From Cryptomeria japonica (Eukaryota > Streptophyta > Pinopsida > Cupressales > Cupressaceae), in NCBI RefSeq assembly GCF_030272615.1, contig NC_081408.1, positions 67,805,546 through 67,869,545 on the forward strand: 64,000 bases of DNA. Direction: 5' to 3'. A program made the translations under genes and the position numbers. The notes beneath the pieces are model-generated. The model ran no database searches and had not been told where the DNA came from. It worked only from the letters and a program-made list of their open reading frames with translations. Shown piece after piece: positions 1 through 9,355 of this stretch. How positions within the stretch are numbered: the stretch's first letter is position 1; each line of letters begins with the position of its first letter.

Positions 1-2
1 CT

Positions 3-590
3 ATTTCCCAAAATGTTGCATTTTCTGATAATGATATCTCACCTGATAAGCTCCCTCACAATGATCCTTTACACCTTGAAGTCTTTGTCCATAATTGCAA
101 AATCTGACGAGTCTTGATAGATGGCAGAGCGGTTCTTAACATCTGTACCTTGAGAGTGGTTATTGGCCTTGGTTATACAGAAAATGACATTGATGCTTCC
201 AGAAGAATAACCATCAAAGCATATGATGATGTTGAGCACCCATCTAAAGGGATAATTACATTGCCTATCAGAGTTGGTCTAGTGATAAAAAATACTTTCT
301 TGCAAGTCTTAGACCTTGATCTCCCTTATAATATGATTCTTGTTCGTCCATGGATCCATGCAATGAAAGCAATTCCATCCACCTATCATCAATGTTTAAA
401 ATATCCTTACAATGGAACTGAGATAACAATTCTAGGAGATCCTAATCCATTTCAATTTTGTGCTGCCCTAAAGGATTCTCCGCAACAGCAAGTCCCAATC
501 AATAGAGAAGCCAAATCAAATAGCTATGTGGATCCTAATGAATTGTTAGATGCTGTCAAAGGAAAATTGAAGATACAGGACCAAGGATGA
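3..590 (+). pseudogene. gypsy retropepsin (aspartic protease) region of E1
   Basis: Aspartic protease region of the E1 polyprotein, which would cut Gag-Pol during particle maturation. The active-site stretch reads LIDGRAVLNIC, keeping the catalytic Asp in a D-G-x context. Downstream LPYNMILVRPWIHAMKA is the conserved flap/C-terminal signature of plant gypsy proteases, here with V in place of the usual G before RPW. The frame is open from base 3 except for TGA at 105-107, then ends at TGA 588-590; translation continues in the same frame beyond it. The 105 stop sits where related elements have Arg, so CGA to TGA is likely. E2 has the equivalent domain at 47211-47660. Confidence 0.8.
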
Positions 591-1340
591 GGAGAATATT
601 CAATGGATCAAACGTTCCTCATTGGGAATTTACCAATATCTCCAAAATCATATGGCAAACCAAGTTTGTTGCAAAAAGAACCTAAAGTGGTTATTCAATA
701 TCAGCCTCCCACTACATTTACAAGATAGGGTGAACTTGACAAAGAAACTTTAGATGATGATGTCATAGACTAGCTTTATAAGGATCCAACTGAGACCCCA
801 CCTGTCAAGTTGCCAGTGGAATGGTATGGCAAAGGATTTACTATGCTGCAGAAGAAAGGATATGATGGTTGCAATGGCTTAGGCCTGGACAAGAAGGGAA
901 GGCTAGAACCTATTATACCCAAGATGCGACCTCCAACTTTAGGGTTAGGTTTTGTACCATTGCGAATTGGACCCTCATCTACCAAAGTGACCACGTGTGG
1001 AAAAGGGTGTAACTCTGATGATGAAATAACACCTGAGGATACCCGACTCGAAACTGATTCCAATGAATGGGAGTGGAGTTCTTTTTCTTCTAGCTCCTAT
1101 GCCCTTGACAATATTTTCCTCAACCCTGATAATTTGCCTATGGAAGACAAACATGAAATAACCCCTCTTCCTAAAAAATGTCCCAATGCTTGGATAGAGT
1201 CATTTTGGGACCCAAGCTTCGAATCGGATACGAGCAGTTTGGATAGTGATACCACGGATGTTTATATCTTTACCATCTCAGTCCTCTCCCTCCTTAAAAC
1301 CAATGATGATATGCCCCTTGTCTATCCCCAGCTTATCTAA
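591..1340 (+). pseudogene. G-patch domain linker of E1 polyprotein
   Basis: Same reading frame as the protease, lying between protease and RT. Around 822-915 it encodes WYGKGFTMLQKKGYDGCNGLG followed by PI a few residues on. This matches the glycine-rich G-patch pattern (aromatic-x-x-x-G-[YF]-x-G-x-GLG ... P[IV]), an RNA-binding motif. G-patch domains next to the protease are known in some retroviruses and retroelements. The rest is acidic, serine-rich linker. Stops at 726 (TAG), 771 (TAG) and 1338 (TAA) break it, with no frameshift. E2 repeats the motif at 46860-47081. Confidence 0.7.
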
Positions 1341-2975
1341 CATGACCAACAAGAACCACTCACATTGGATTGCTTTCAAAATGACGAAGCAATTGCAGAA
1401 TTCCTTGGACTATGGGAAGGCATACCACAAGGTGATCATAAGGTAGGATTTTCTATTGATCTAGATTCCACAACATATTTTGGGGAGTCAACTCCCTCTT
1501 CCTGTCATCAAAATGAAAAAAGAAAAGAAAAAGAAAAAAATCAAAAGAATAGGTCTTTGAGTGAAAACCATAAGGCACTCTCTGATCATACAAAAGTAAA
1601 AATAAAAGATGTACCTGCGAGTGAAAACCTCTCTGAGGTGCCCAAAGGTGGAAGAGTGGACATACCCCTATCAAGTCAGGACAAATCAACATTACTTGTG
1701 GAAATGATCGAGGAAATCAATTTGGGTACACCTGACAACCCTAAGGTCATTCATTTTGTTGCTTCTCTATCAAAACAGGAAAAGATAGATTTTATCAATT
1801 TCTTTCTAGAGAAGAAGATCAGCTTTGCATGGTCCTATGTAGATATGCCTGGCCTCAGTCCAGAATTAGTCCTTCATCACTTGCCATTGAAAGCGGATGC
1901 CAAGCTTGTCAAACAGAAACTTAGAAAGATGCATCCTCAAGTGGCTCTTTTGGTCAAAATGGAACTGAAAAAATTACTAGATGTGGGCTTTATTAGACCC
2001 ATTGATTATGCAGACTGGATTTCAAATTTGGTACCAATTAGCAAAGTAACTGGGGGCATCAGAATCTGTATAGATTTTAGGGATCTCAATAAAGCATTCC
2101 CTAAAGATGATTTTCCACTACCAAACATAGACATCATAGTTGACATGACTGCTGGATATGAGATGCTCTCGTTGATGGATGGTTTCTCTAGCTATAACCA
2201 AATTTGCATTGCTCCTGAAGATCAACATAAGACTGCATTCACATGTGCTTGGGGTACCTATTGTTGGAATGTGATGCCCTTTGGTCTTAAAAATGTAGGC
2301 GCAACATATCAAAGAGCAATGACGATAATTTTTCATGATTTCATGCATACATTGATGGAGGACTATGTTGATGACTTGTTATGCAAATCTATCACAAGAG
2401 ATAGTCATTTAGCCATCCTGGGCCCAATCTTTGACCGAATGACAACCTATAAGCTCCAACTTAATCCAAAGAAGTGTGTCTTTGGTGTCATAGCTGGAAA
2501 ATTACTAGGATACATTGTTTCTCACCGAGGCATCGAAGTCGACCCGGCCAAGGTTAAAGCAATAATGGATATGTCTCCTCCTTCCAACCTTCGACAATTA
2601 AGAAGTCTGCAAGGAAAGCTCCAATCAATCCATCGCTTTATAGCTCAGTTGGTAGACAAATGTCATCCATTCCATCACCTATTGCATAAAGGAGTCACTT
2701 TTAAATGGATTGAGCAATGTCAATCAGCCTTTCAAGCTCTCAAGGACTATTTGTTGTTGCCACCTATCCTAATGCCTCCTATAGAAGGAAAGCCATTTAT
2801 ATTATATATTTCTGCAACTGAAATGGCACTAGGAGTTCTCTTGGCTCAACAACATGAGAACGGCAAAGAGCGAGCTGTTTATTATATTAGCCAGACACTT
2901 GTAGGCTATGAGCTGAATTATTCAACTATTGAATGGGCATGCTTAGCAGTGGTATTTGCAACACAGAAACTCTGA
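1341..2975 (+). pseudogene. Reverse transcriptase and first RNase H of E1
   Basis: The longest open stretch of E1 pol. The N-terminal part is a lysine-rich linker. The RT core then shows FIRPIDYADWISN, the finger motif RICIDFRDLNKAFPKDDFPLP, MPFGLKNVGATYQRAM and catalytic YVDD at 2364-2375. The thumb/connection (LRQLRSLQGKLQSIHRFI) leads into the first RNase H (ILYISATEMALGVLLAQQ ... VYYISQTLVGYELNY). The catalytic YVDD is intact. The first RNase H Asp appears replaced (YISATE where D is usual). The frame ends at TGA 2973-2975 at a conserved Arg position before HYML, and resumes at once in the same frame. Confidence 0.9.
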
Positions 2976-3818
2976 CACTATATGCTAAATCACCAAACAT
3001 TGTTGGTTGCAAAGATTGATCCCTTGAAATATTTGCTTAGCAGAGCAGCTTTGATGGGTCGCCTAGCCAAGTGGGTCATGATCCTTAGTGAATTTGATAT
3101 TGAGTATATGGAGCGAAAGGTAATAAAAGGACAAGTCATAGCTGATCAACTTGTAAAGGCTCCTATTTATGATGATCATCCCATGTTGATAGATTTTCCA
3201 GATGAATCAGTCTTTGCTCTTACATCTTCTAATGAATGGAAGTTATACTTTGATGGATCCCACACCAAGTTCAGGTTTAGAGCAAGCATACTGTTTGTCA
3301 CCCCTCAAGGTGATGCTATTCCCAAGTCCTATAGAATAACTTTCCATTGTACCAATAACATTGTAGAGTATGAAGCATTGGTCACAGGACTCCGAGTAGC
3401 GGTCCACTGGAACATCACGCATTTACAAGTCTATGGAGATTCTCAATTAGTCATCTGACAGGTCAATGATGACTACGAAACAAAAGATGAAAATCTTATT
3501 CCCTATAAGCACATGGTAGATTTCTTCAAGACAAAATTCAAAGCTATCCATTTCAGTCAAGTTCCAAGAATGCAAAACAAGTCGGCAGATGCAATGGCTA
3601 CAATCACTTCCATCTTGAATATGCCCCATAATATGGACAAGTGTGAATTTTTGGTCAAACAATTGCTTGTCCCTTCTTTTGACATTCGAACAATAGATGT
3701 GATGTGCGTTCTTGTTGGTCCTAACTCCCCATGGTACAATGATGTGTATCAATATTTGAAATCCCAAACCTTACCACCTAACCTTTCCGCTAATCAACAC
3801 CGAGCCTTTATCGGATAG
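2976..3818 (+). pseudogene. RNase H tail and second (archaeal-like) RNase H of E1
   Basis: Continues the pol frame. The first part (DPLKYLLSRAALMGRLAKW) is the tether typical of gypsy RT-RH. From about 3235 a second RNase H begins: WKLYFDGSHTK, then NNIVEYEALVTGLRVA and VYGDSQLVI. These are the D-E-D positions of an archaeal/plant-type RNase H, which follows the ordinary retroelement RNase H in plant Tat elements. The usual glycine after DGS is altered, and TGA at 3456 truncates the C-terminal helix. After it come RQ-like linker, SQVPRMQNKSADAMAT (RNase H C-terminal motif) and a further stop TAG at 3816. Confidence 0.75.
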
Positions 3819-4991
3819 ATGGCTAAATATGTCATCATTGCTGACACCCTTTACCGCCATTCCTTTGACCATACCCTCCTTAGGTGTTTGGATTCTAACG
3901 AAGCACAAATGGCATTACACGAGGTTCATGATGGTATATGTGCGGGCCATTTCAATGGTCTAAGCTTAGCCAAAAAGTTGATTCATGCTGGGTATTATTG
4001 GCCCACTCTAGAAAAAGATGTTCATAATTTTATTAAGAAGTGCTACAAGTGCCAGATACATGGAAATTATATTCATGTACCAGCCCAAGATCTACATTCT
4101 ATCATATCTCCATGGCCCTTTTCTCAGTGGGGATTGGATCTTATTGGCAAGATTCACCTGACATCTACAAATGGACACAAGTTCATCATTACAGCCACAG
4201 AGTATTTTACAAAATGGATCGAGGCTATCCCCATGACCTATATCACTGGTGTCCAAATTTCAAAATTCCTGCTGAATTATATCATATGCAGATATGGGGT
4301 TCCCCTTGCCATAGTCACAGATAATGGTCGACCCTTTAAGAATAAAGATGTCAAAGAACTCTGTGAAAAGTTTCATATTCAACACCATTTCTCTAGTCCA
4401 TACTATCCACAGGGTAATGGTCAAGCTAAAGCATCAAATAAAACCATTATCAAGATCTTGAAAAAGGTTGTCAATGACGCTAGTTGAGATTGGCATGTAC
4501 AGTTGAATCCAGCATTATGGGCCTATCGCACTTCTATCTGCACACCTACTGGTGCAACACATTATTCCTTGGTGTATGGTGCGGAAGCCATTTTACCTTT
4601 GGATGTGGAGATTCCTTCCTTGCGTGTTTCCTTGCAATATCTGATTGATGATGAGACACAAAGAGTCTCCCAGTTGCATCAGCTTGAGATGTTAGATGAG
4701 AAACGTCAGATAGCCCTGACACATTTGCAAGCATATCAAAACTATCTCCGTCACTCTTATAATAAGAAAGTCAAAGGGTGACACTTCGAAGTGGGAGACC
4801 TAGTTTTAAAGGCAAACCCCAAGAATGCATAGTCTACTAACATCATCTAGGGAAAGTTTGAACCTAATTGGGTTGGGCCTTTCATAGTGACTGCAGCCTA
4901 TGGCTTGGGGGCATATTAGCTTGCCACTCCAGAAGGTGAACCTTTGTCTGATCCTATAAATAGCATGCACCTTCGCAAGTACTGGGCATAG
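3819..4991 (+). pseudogene. Integrase of E1, catalytic Glu replaced by Lys
   Basis: Counting from 3819, an HHCC zinc-binding N-terminus (HEVHDGICAGHF ... CYKCQ) is followed by the catalytic core. D107 is in QWGLDLIG and D168 in VTDNGRPF. The third acidic residue, exactly 35 residues further on (GNGQAKASNK, codon AAA at 4428-4430), is Lys instead of Glu. Strand transfer would be abolished. After TGA 4485 the C-terminal part continues (NPALWAYRTS, YGAEAILPLDVEIPS, HFEVGDLVLK, NWVGPFIV), interrupted at 4779, 4830, 4848 and 4917. It ends at a natural-looking terminator TAG 4989-4991 after LRKYWA. Confidence 0.88.
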
Positions 4992-5145
4992 TTTTCTATC
5001 AGCATTTCTTCAAGTATGATCCTGAAAAAATTCAAAAAAATGAAAAAAGCAAAAAAGGGAAAAAAAAAAAAAAAAAAATCAAAAAAAATACAAAAAAAGT
5101 GAAAAAACAAAGAAAAAAGAGCAAAAGAGTAACAAAAAATGATTC
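4992..5145 (+). repeat. A-rich low-complexity tract after E1 pol
   Basis: Long runs of A broken by single G, C or T follow the pol terminator, including an A run of about 19 bases near 5061-5080. No coding content. A-rich spacers directly after pol occur in many plant gypsy elements. Confidence 0.8.
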
Positions 5146-5151
5146 GCCATC

Positions 5152-5208
5152 TGGTGAAAACCTGGCAAATAGGCATTTTGGGCAAGTACCATGGTGAAAA
5201 CCTGGCAA
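5152..5208 (+). repeat. 17-bp word repeated twice at 40-bp spacing
   Basis: The word TGGTGAAAACCTGGCAA occurs exactly at 5152-5168 and again at 5192-5208, in the E1 spacer between pol and the antisense gene. Function unknown. Confidence 0.85.
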
Positions 5209-5470
5209 TCAGGTGCCATGAGTAATGAGATCATTGCTCCATCATCTGTCATGACTTCTAGCTATGCTTTCTCTCAGCCGGTTTATCATGTCCATCTTTG
5301 TCTTGACCCAATGTTCTATTTTAGGCCTGTTATTGGTCAACATCATTGTCTTGCATACTCCAGTTTCTTGTACATATGTTTTGTTCCCAGTCTATATATA
5401 TGTCTTTCAGGTATGCATTGGGTGTATTCCCCCTTGTCATGATCAATCACTGGAACTTAAAAATCATATA

Positions 5471-5600
5471 ATGTCCTGAAATAATCCAAAAAATTGAAAA
5501 ATGTCCTGAAATAATCCAAAAAATTGAAAAATGTCCTGAAATAATCCAAAAAATTGAAAAATGTCCTGAAAAAATCCAAAAAAAAAAAAAATTGTCCTGA
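5471..5600 (+). repeat. 30-bp tandem repeat, about four copies
   Basis: Three exact copies of a 30-bp unit beginning ATGTCCTGAAATAATCC (5471-5500, 5501-5530, 5531-5560), then a degenerate fourth at 5561-5590 with an A-run replacing its tail and a trace of a fifth. Near identity suggests recent expansion by slippage. The minus-strand reading frame over it is only a periodic shadow. Confidence 0.9.
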
Positions 5601-6833
5601 AATAAATCCCTAAAAAGTCAAATAAAGTCCTTAAAAAAATGAACACAAAACGAAAAAAAAATTGTAAAAACTCGAAAAGCAAAACAAAAACAAAATTAAA
5701 TATCCTCTTGGTCCATAAGACAGATCACTGAGTATACATCCAACGACATGCAATCACAGATGGTGCTTTAATGAAATCACGCATTAACAAATGAACTTTT
5801 TCAATCAAAACCAAACATTCAAACTGATCCCAATTGTCATATCAATCAAATGTTACCATCAAAATCATTGGTCCTTGACACATTATCATGAGTCTCATAC
5901 AGGGTGTGGTATACTCGAAACCAGACTGTGTCCTTTCTTAGACAGGGTACCACATGTCCTAAAACCAGACAACATGATCATCCTATCAACCCTTTCAACT
6001 TTTGACAATGAAAATCAAGATGTTTGTTTGATTTGTTTGAATTTGTGCATCTTATCTTTTTTGATTTATCTTTGGCTTTGACCATGTTCCTATGTTGCTC
6101 GATGATGTCACTGAGTGATTTAGAGTGACCAGGATGGCTCATGGTCCCTTTCTTTTTTTGATTGTGATTGTTGTTTGTCTGCGATGTGTTTGTCTTTTGC
6201 AAAAAGGGTTGCATTTCAGCTCTAGCCTTCAATCCCATGATGCTACGCATCCATTTTGCTACATAAAAATAAAGGTTCTCACCTACAAAGTGCATTATTG
6301 AAAGCAAGTTTTTCTTCATCTCTAACTGTCCTCTGTCTCATTTCTTCTTACTAATGTTTCTTCTGTCAGTTTGGATAGTCAGTTCGGTCTAGTGCTCTGA
6401 TCTCCACACACATATGTTGCATCCTACATTCATTAGTTAGTACATTTGCATTACATCAAGTATCATATCAAGCATTTTATCCATTTCATATTATAAATGG
6501 ATCAAAAATACATAAAAATATATCCATACATGTTCATCAATAGTGCATAAGTCATCCATACATGAAAAATAACTACAAATCATAACACATTGCATCCCAT
6601 CATATCAATGCATATCACAATAATATCGGAGTACAAAATTGGACTGTCTATCCTAAGTATGGCCCACAAGTTGACTACATAATGTCAAAGTACATCTATC
6701 TATCCTAAGGAGCACGTGCCTCTATCACTAGGTGCTCCCTCTGTCCTCCTCATCCCTACCATGTCTCATGGATGATGTCCCTCCTACCCCTGGTCCTAGC
6801 TGTGGTGGTCTCATAGGTCCACTCACCCCCATG
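5601..6833. other. E1 spacer, no gene seen
   Basis: Non-coding stretch between the tandem repeat and the 3' end of the antisense gene. Short open frames in both directions have no recognisable motif. It is probably part of the internal 3' region of E1, because the polypurine tract comes only at 9341. Confidence 0.5.
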
Positions 6834-6901
6834 CTGCTCAATGACCTCTGAGAATGTGCCCTGCTCTCTGTCCTCGATTGTGCCTGATATGAAGCTGCCC
6901 T

Positions 6902-8545
6902 CTACTCTAGTGGAATGACACTCTCATATAGTGTCCTCCAATGGCGTATCTCCTCTCTAGTCTCTACTAGCATCTGTGCCATCTCCCATGCACTGGCATC
7001 TCTAATTGACCCAATGAACTCAGTGACTCTTTGTTCCTCTCGTTGTGCCTGAGCTATTGTTGTATCTCGAGCCGCTATGAGTCTGGCTATCTCCACTCTA
7101 AACTGATCCTACTATCTCTCCAATGTCACAATGTGATCCTGCTGACTCGCTATGGTAGCCCTGGACATCTCCATCTCCTCTATCCTAACTGTCTCCGGCT
7201 CTATGGGTATATCTCATAATGTCTCCTGATCAGCTGAGTCTGGCTCATCATCGTCATCCTCCCCCTCATCTCTATCCTCGTCATCCCCCTCATCCTCATC
7301 CCCACCCTCATCCTCCTCATCATCCTCATCTCCCTCCTCTCATATGAGTGGGAAGTCCTCCTGTCTCCTCGGTACTAGAATATCAGGATCAGTCAATGGC
7401 ACTGGCCGTCGTCATGCCAACCATATCTCATACTCCTCAGTCGTCCTGACGTCCACCACATCTGACCTCCAATCCCACTATCTTTGTTGTAGCTGTGCAA
7501 ATTCAGCATATGCTATGTGTGGTTGAATCATACTCCCCCACTAACTCATCTCTCTGTGAGATCGGGCAAAGTGTGCAGTCCTCCTAGGTACATCCTACCT
7601 CTCTCCAAACTGTCATCTGACTCTCTCTGGCAGGTACATCTCAATCACTCTCTGGTGATTCACTAGTCATCCAATTAGGTACCTCTCCTATCTACAATAT
7701 GGTAGCTCATCATGATCATCTGACCATCCAGGGCAATCAAGATATGGCCTCCATGTGATCTCTCTCAGTCTGTCTAGCTCATGACACTAGTACAATATAT
7801 ATCCAAAAGGACCTTGTCTCAGTGCTCCCCCATAGCAATACACATATGGTCGGTGTGGTACTACCTGTCTCTCTATAATTGGTCGACATATGGCTATGTG
7901 CTCAAATGCCCATACCTATAGCAATGTGACTCCACAGCTCAAAGTCTGCACTCCCTGATATGTTATCTGATGCAGCTGAAAATATAGCATAGCTAGTACA
8001 CATGGTCCCCATGCATACACTGTCCCCTCTGTCACCATCTGCTCTAGCACTCTTCCCCATCCAATAGGGAATCCATGTCCTCATCTATCTCCTGCTAGTA
8101 GACATGTTATCACCACTGCTATAACCACATATCGCCGATCATACTCTGAAGCCATGCTCTCCCAGCCAATCTCCCTCTCGACGATATCCAAATCCTCTGT
8201 GTCACACTCAAATAGCCTACATAACGCATCTCTCCCTGTCACTAGGTCATACTCCACCATCTCCCCATGTATCAGAATGCAGAGGATGCACCATACATCC
8301 TCTAGTGTCACTGTCACCTCTCCAGTCGCCAAATGGAATGAGGAGGTCTCTGAATGCCATCGCTTTGCTAATGCGGTAAGTAATCCTATGTTTGCCCTAA
8401 TCTCGAGCATGAATGTGATATAATATATCCCAAGTCCTGCTAATGTATCTCTGTCTATGTTCCTGAGTCTATGTCATAGCATGAAGCAGTCTGGTCAGTT
8501 CTCCCATGTGATCAATGGATACTGTTGACTCTGCATCACAATTGG
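6902..8545 (-). pseudogene. Antisense plant mobile domain (PMD/MAIN-like) gene in E1, main exon
   Basis: Runs opposite to pol. From its 5' end (about 8545, after a possible AG acceptor) it encodes LLTALAKRWHSETSSFHLATGEVTVTLEDVW, the classic start of the plant mobile domain (PF10536, MAIN/MAIL-type and retroelement-borne proteins). Further on come PIGWGRVLEQMVTEG, YAWGPCVLAMLY, a VWAFEHIA motif, EITWRPYL and VIEMYLPERVR. These are hallmark PMD positions, partly interrupted by stops and frame changes. The C-terminal part near 6902-7096 is a charged helix-rich segment (MEIARLIAARDTTIAQAQRE), and an acidic Asp/Glu run lies around 7230-7345. Host MAIN/MAIL proteins are implicated in silencing and genome stability; the role of element-borne copies is unknown. 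The E2 copy is at 43108-44277. Confidence 0.75.
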
Positions 8546-8761
8546 GGCACAATTTTGTCAGTATTAGGGTTTGTTCCTATGGGCTGCATTTCCTTGTTTC
8601 ATGGCCAAACCAGGGTGTTCTTTATCTATTTTGACCTATCCTACCCTTATCCCCCCTTTTCGAAACATTTGCATGTTGTTTCAAACCTAAATTGAGTCAC
8701 CAATGCACAACTATGCTTGTGTCAAGACTTTGTGCCTGTATCATGTAACTTGCACTTGTGT

Positions 8762-8830
8762 ACCCCTACACAAGCGTAGAAGACCTAACACAAGCATAGG
8801 ATTCACCCTACACAAGCGCAGAACTTAATT
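8762..8830 (-). repeat. Degenerate short-word repeat in the presumed PMD intron
   Basis: Three near-copies of a word reading GCGCTTGTGTAGG on the minus strand (ACACAAGCGTAG, ACACAAGCATAG, ACACAAGCGCAG on the plus strand), with a related ACTTGTGTACC just before. They fall between the presumed exon 1 (to 8914) and the PMD exon. The corresponding interval of E2 holds a similar but larger family. Confidence 0.6.
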
Positions 8831-8913
8831 TTTGTAGTTCCTATGGGCCCCGCAATGTCTCGCAAGCGATCAAAATTCCTGAAATTGAAAATATGGGTTT
8901 TCAAGATACATAC

Positions 8914-9194
8914 CGGTGCTCCTGCATCATCCGGTCATTTGTGAGTACGTACATGTTCTCCGAGGTGATCCACCATTGGAATGTTTGCCATCTCTTTGCA
9001 AGTGTCCTTGTCCAGAGCAACAAATCCTCCTCTTTGGCTAGTGCAAGTGAGCTCTTTTCACCCTCTTGGTCCCATTTATAGATCTTTGTCAGTGCATAGA
9101 TGGGCGTGCATCCTCTCCATCTTATGTTGGTCACGGTCTTGTGCACCTTAAATTGCTTGTCCTTCATGCATCTGATCTCTGATTGCCAATCCAT
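8914..9194 (-). pseudogene. Presumed first exon of the E1 antisense PMD gene
   Basis: An open frame of about 94 codons starting MDWQSEIRCMKDKQF and rich in Trp and Lys (LLLWTRTLAKRWQTFQWWI). It runs to CACCG|GTATGT, a good plant 5' splice site at 8913. It lies 5' of the PMD exon on the same strand, with an AG at about 8546 as possible acceptor. The protein matches no family I recognise. The exon role is inferred from position, the donor and a parallel arrangement in E2 (exon-like ORF, mutated donor, word-repeat intron, PMD exon). Confidence 0.4.
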
Positions 9195-9340
9195 TCGATC
9201 CTATCATTTTTATCGATCAATTGGCCTCTTTTCTGCATGTTTTCGGCCAATTCCTCGAGGGGGCATGCATATGTCATTGTCAGTTGTTTGGGGCATTTTC
9301 ATTATCGTTCTTTGAAACAATGCTTAAAATCGCATTGTCT

Positions 9341-9355
9341 CAAAGAGGGGCAAAA
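9341..9355 (+). promoter_or_regulatory. Polypurine tract of E1
   Basis: CAAAGAGGGGCAAAA directly precedes the LTR start TGTAGACAC. This is the plus-strand primer for reverse transcription. The same tract and LTR start occur inverted at 42019-42033 (E2) and, with slight changes, at 39686-39699 (E3). Confidence 0.85.

Noticed and set aside
5464-5682. Minus-strand ORF with repeating FQDIFQFFGL
   Set aside because: A periodic shadow of the 30-bp tandem repeat, without start context or homology.
8154-8423. Plus-strand 89-codon ORF rich in serine
   Set aside because: Reverse strand of the PMD exon of E1, which has the better protein evidence.
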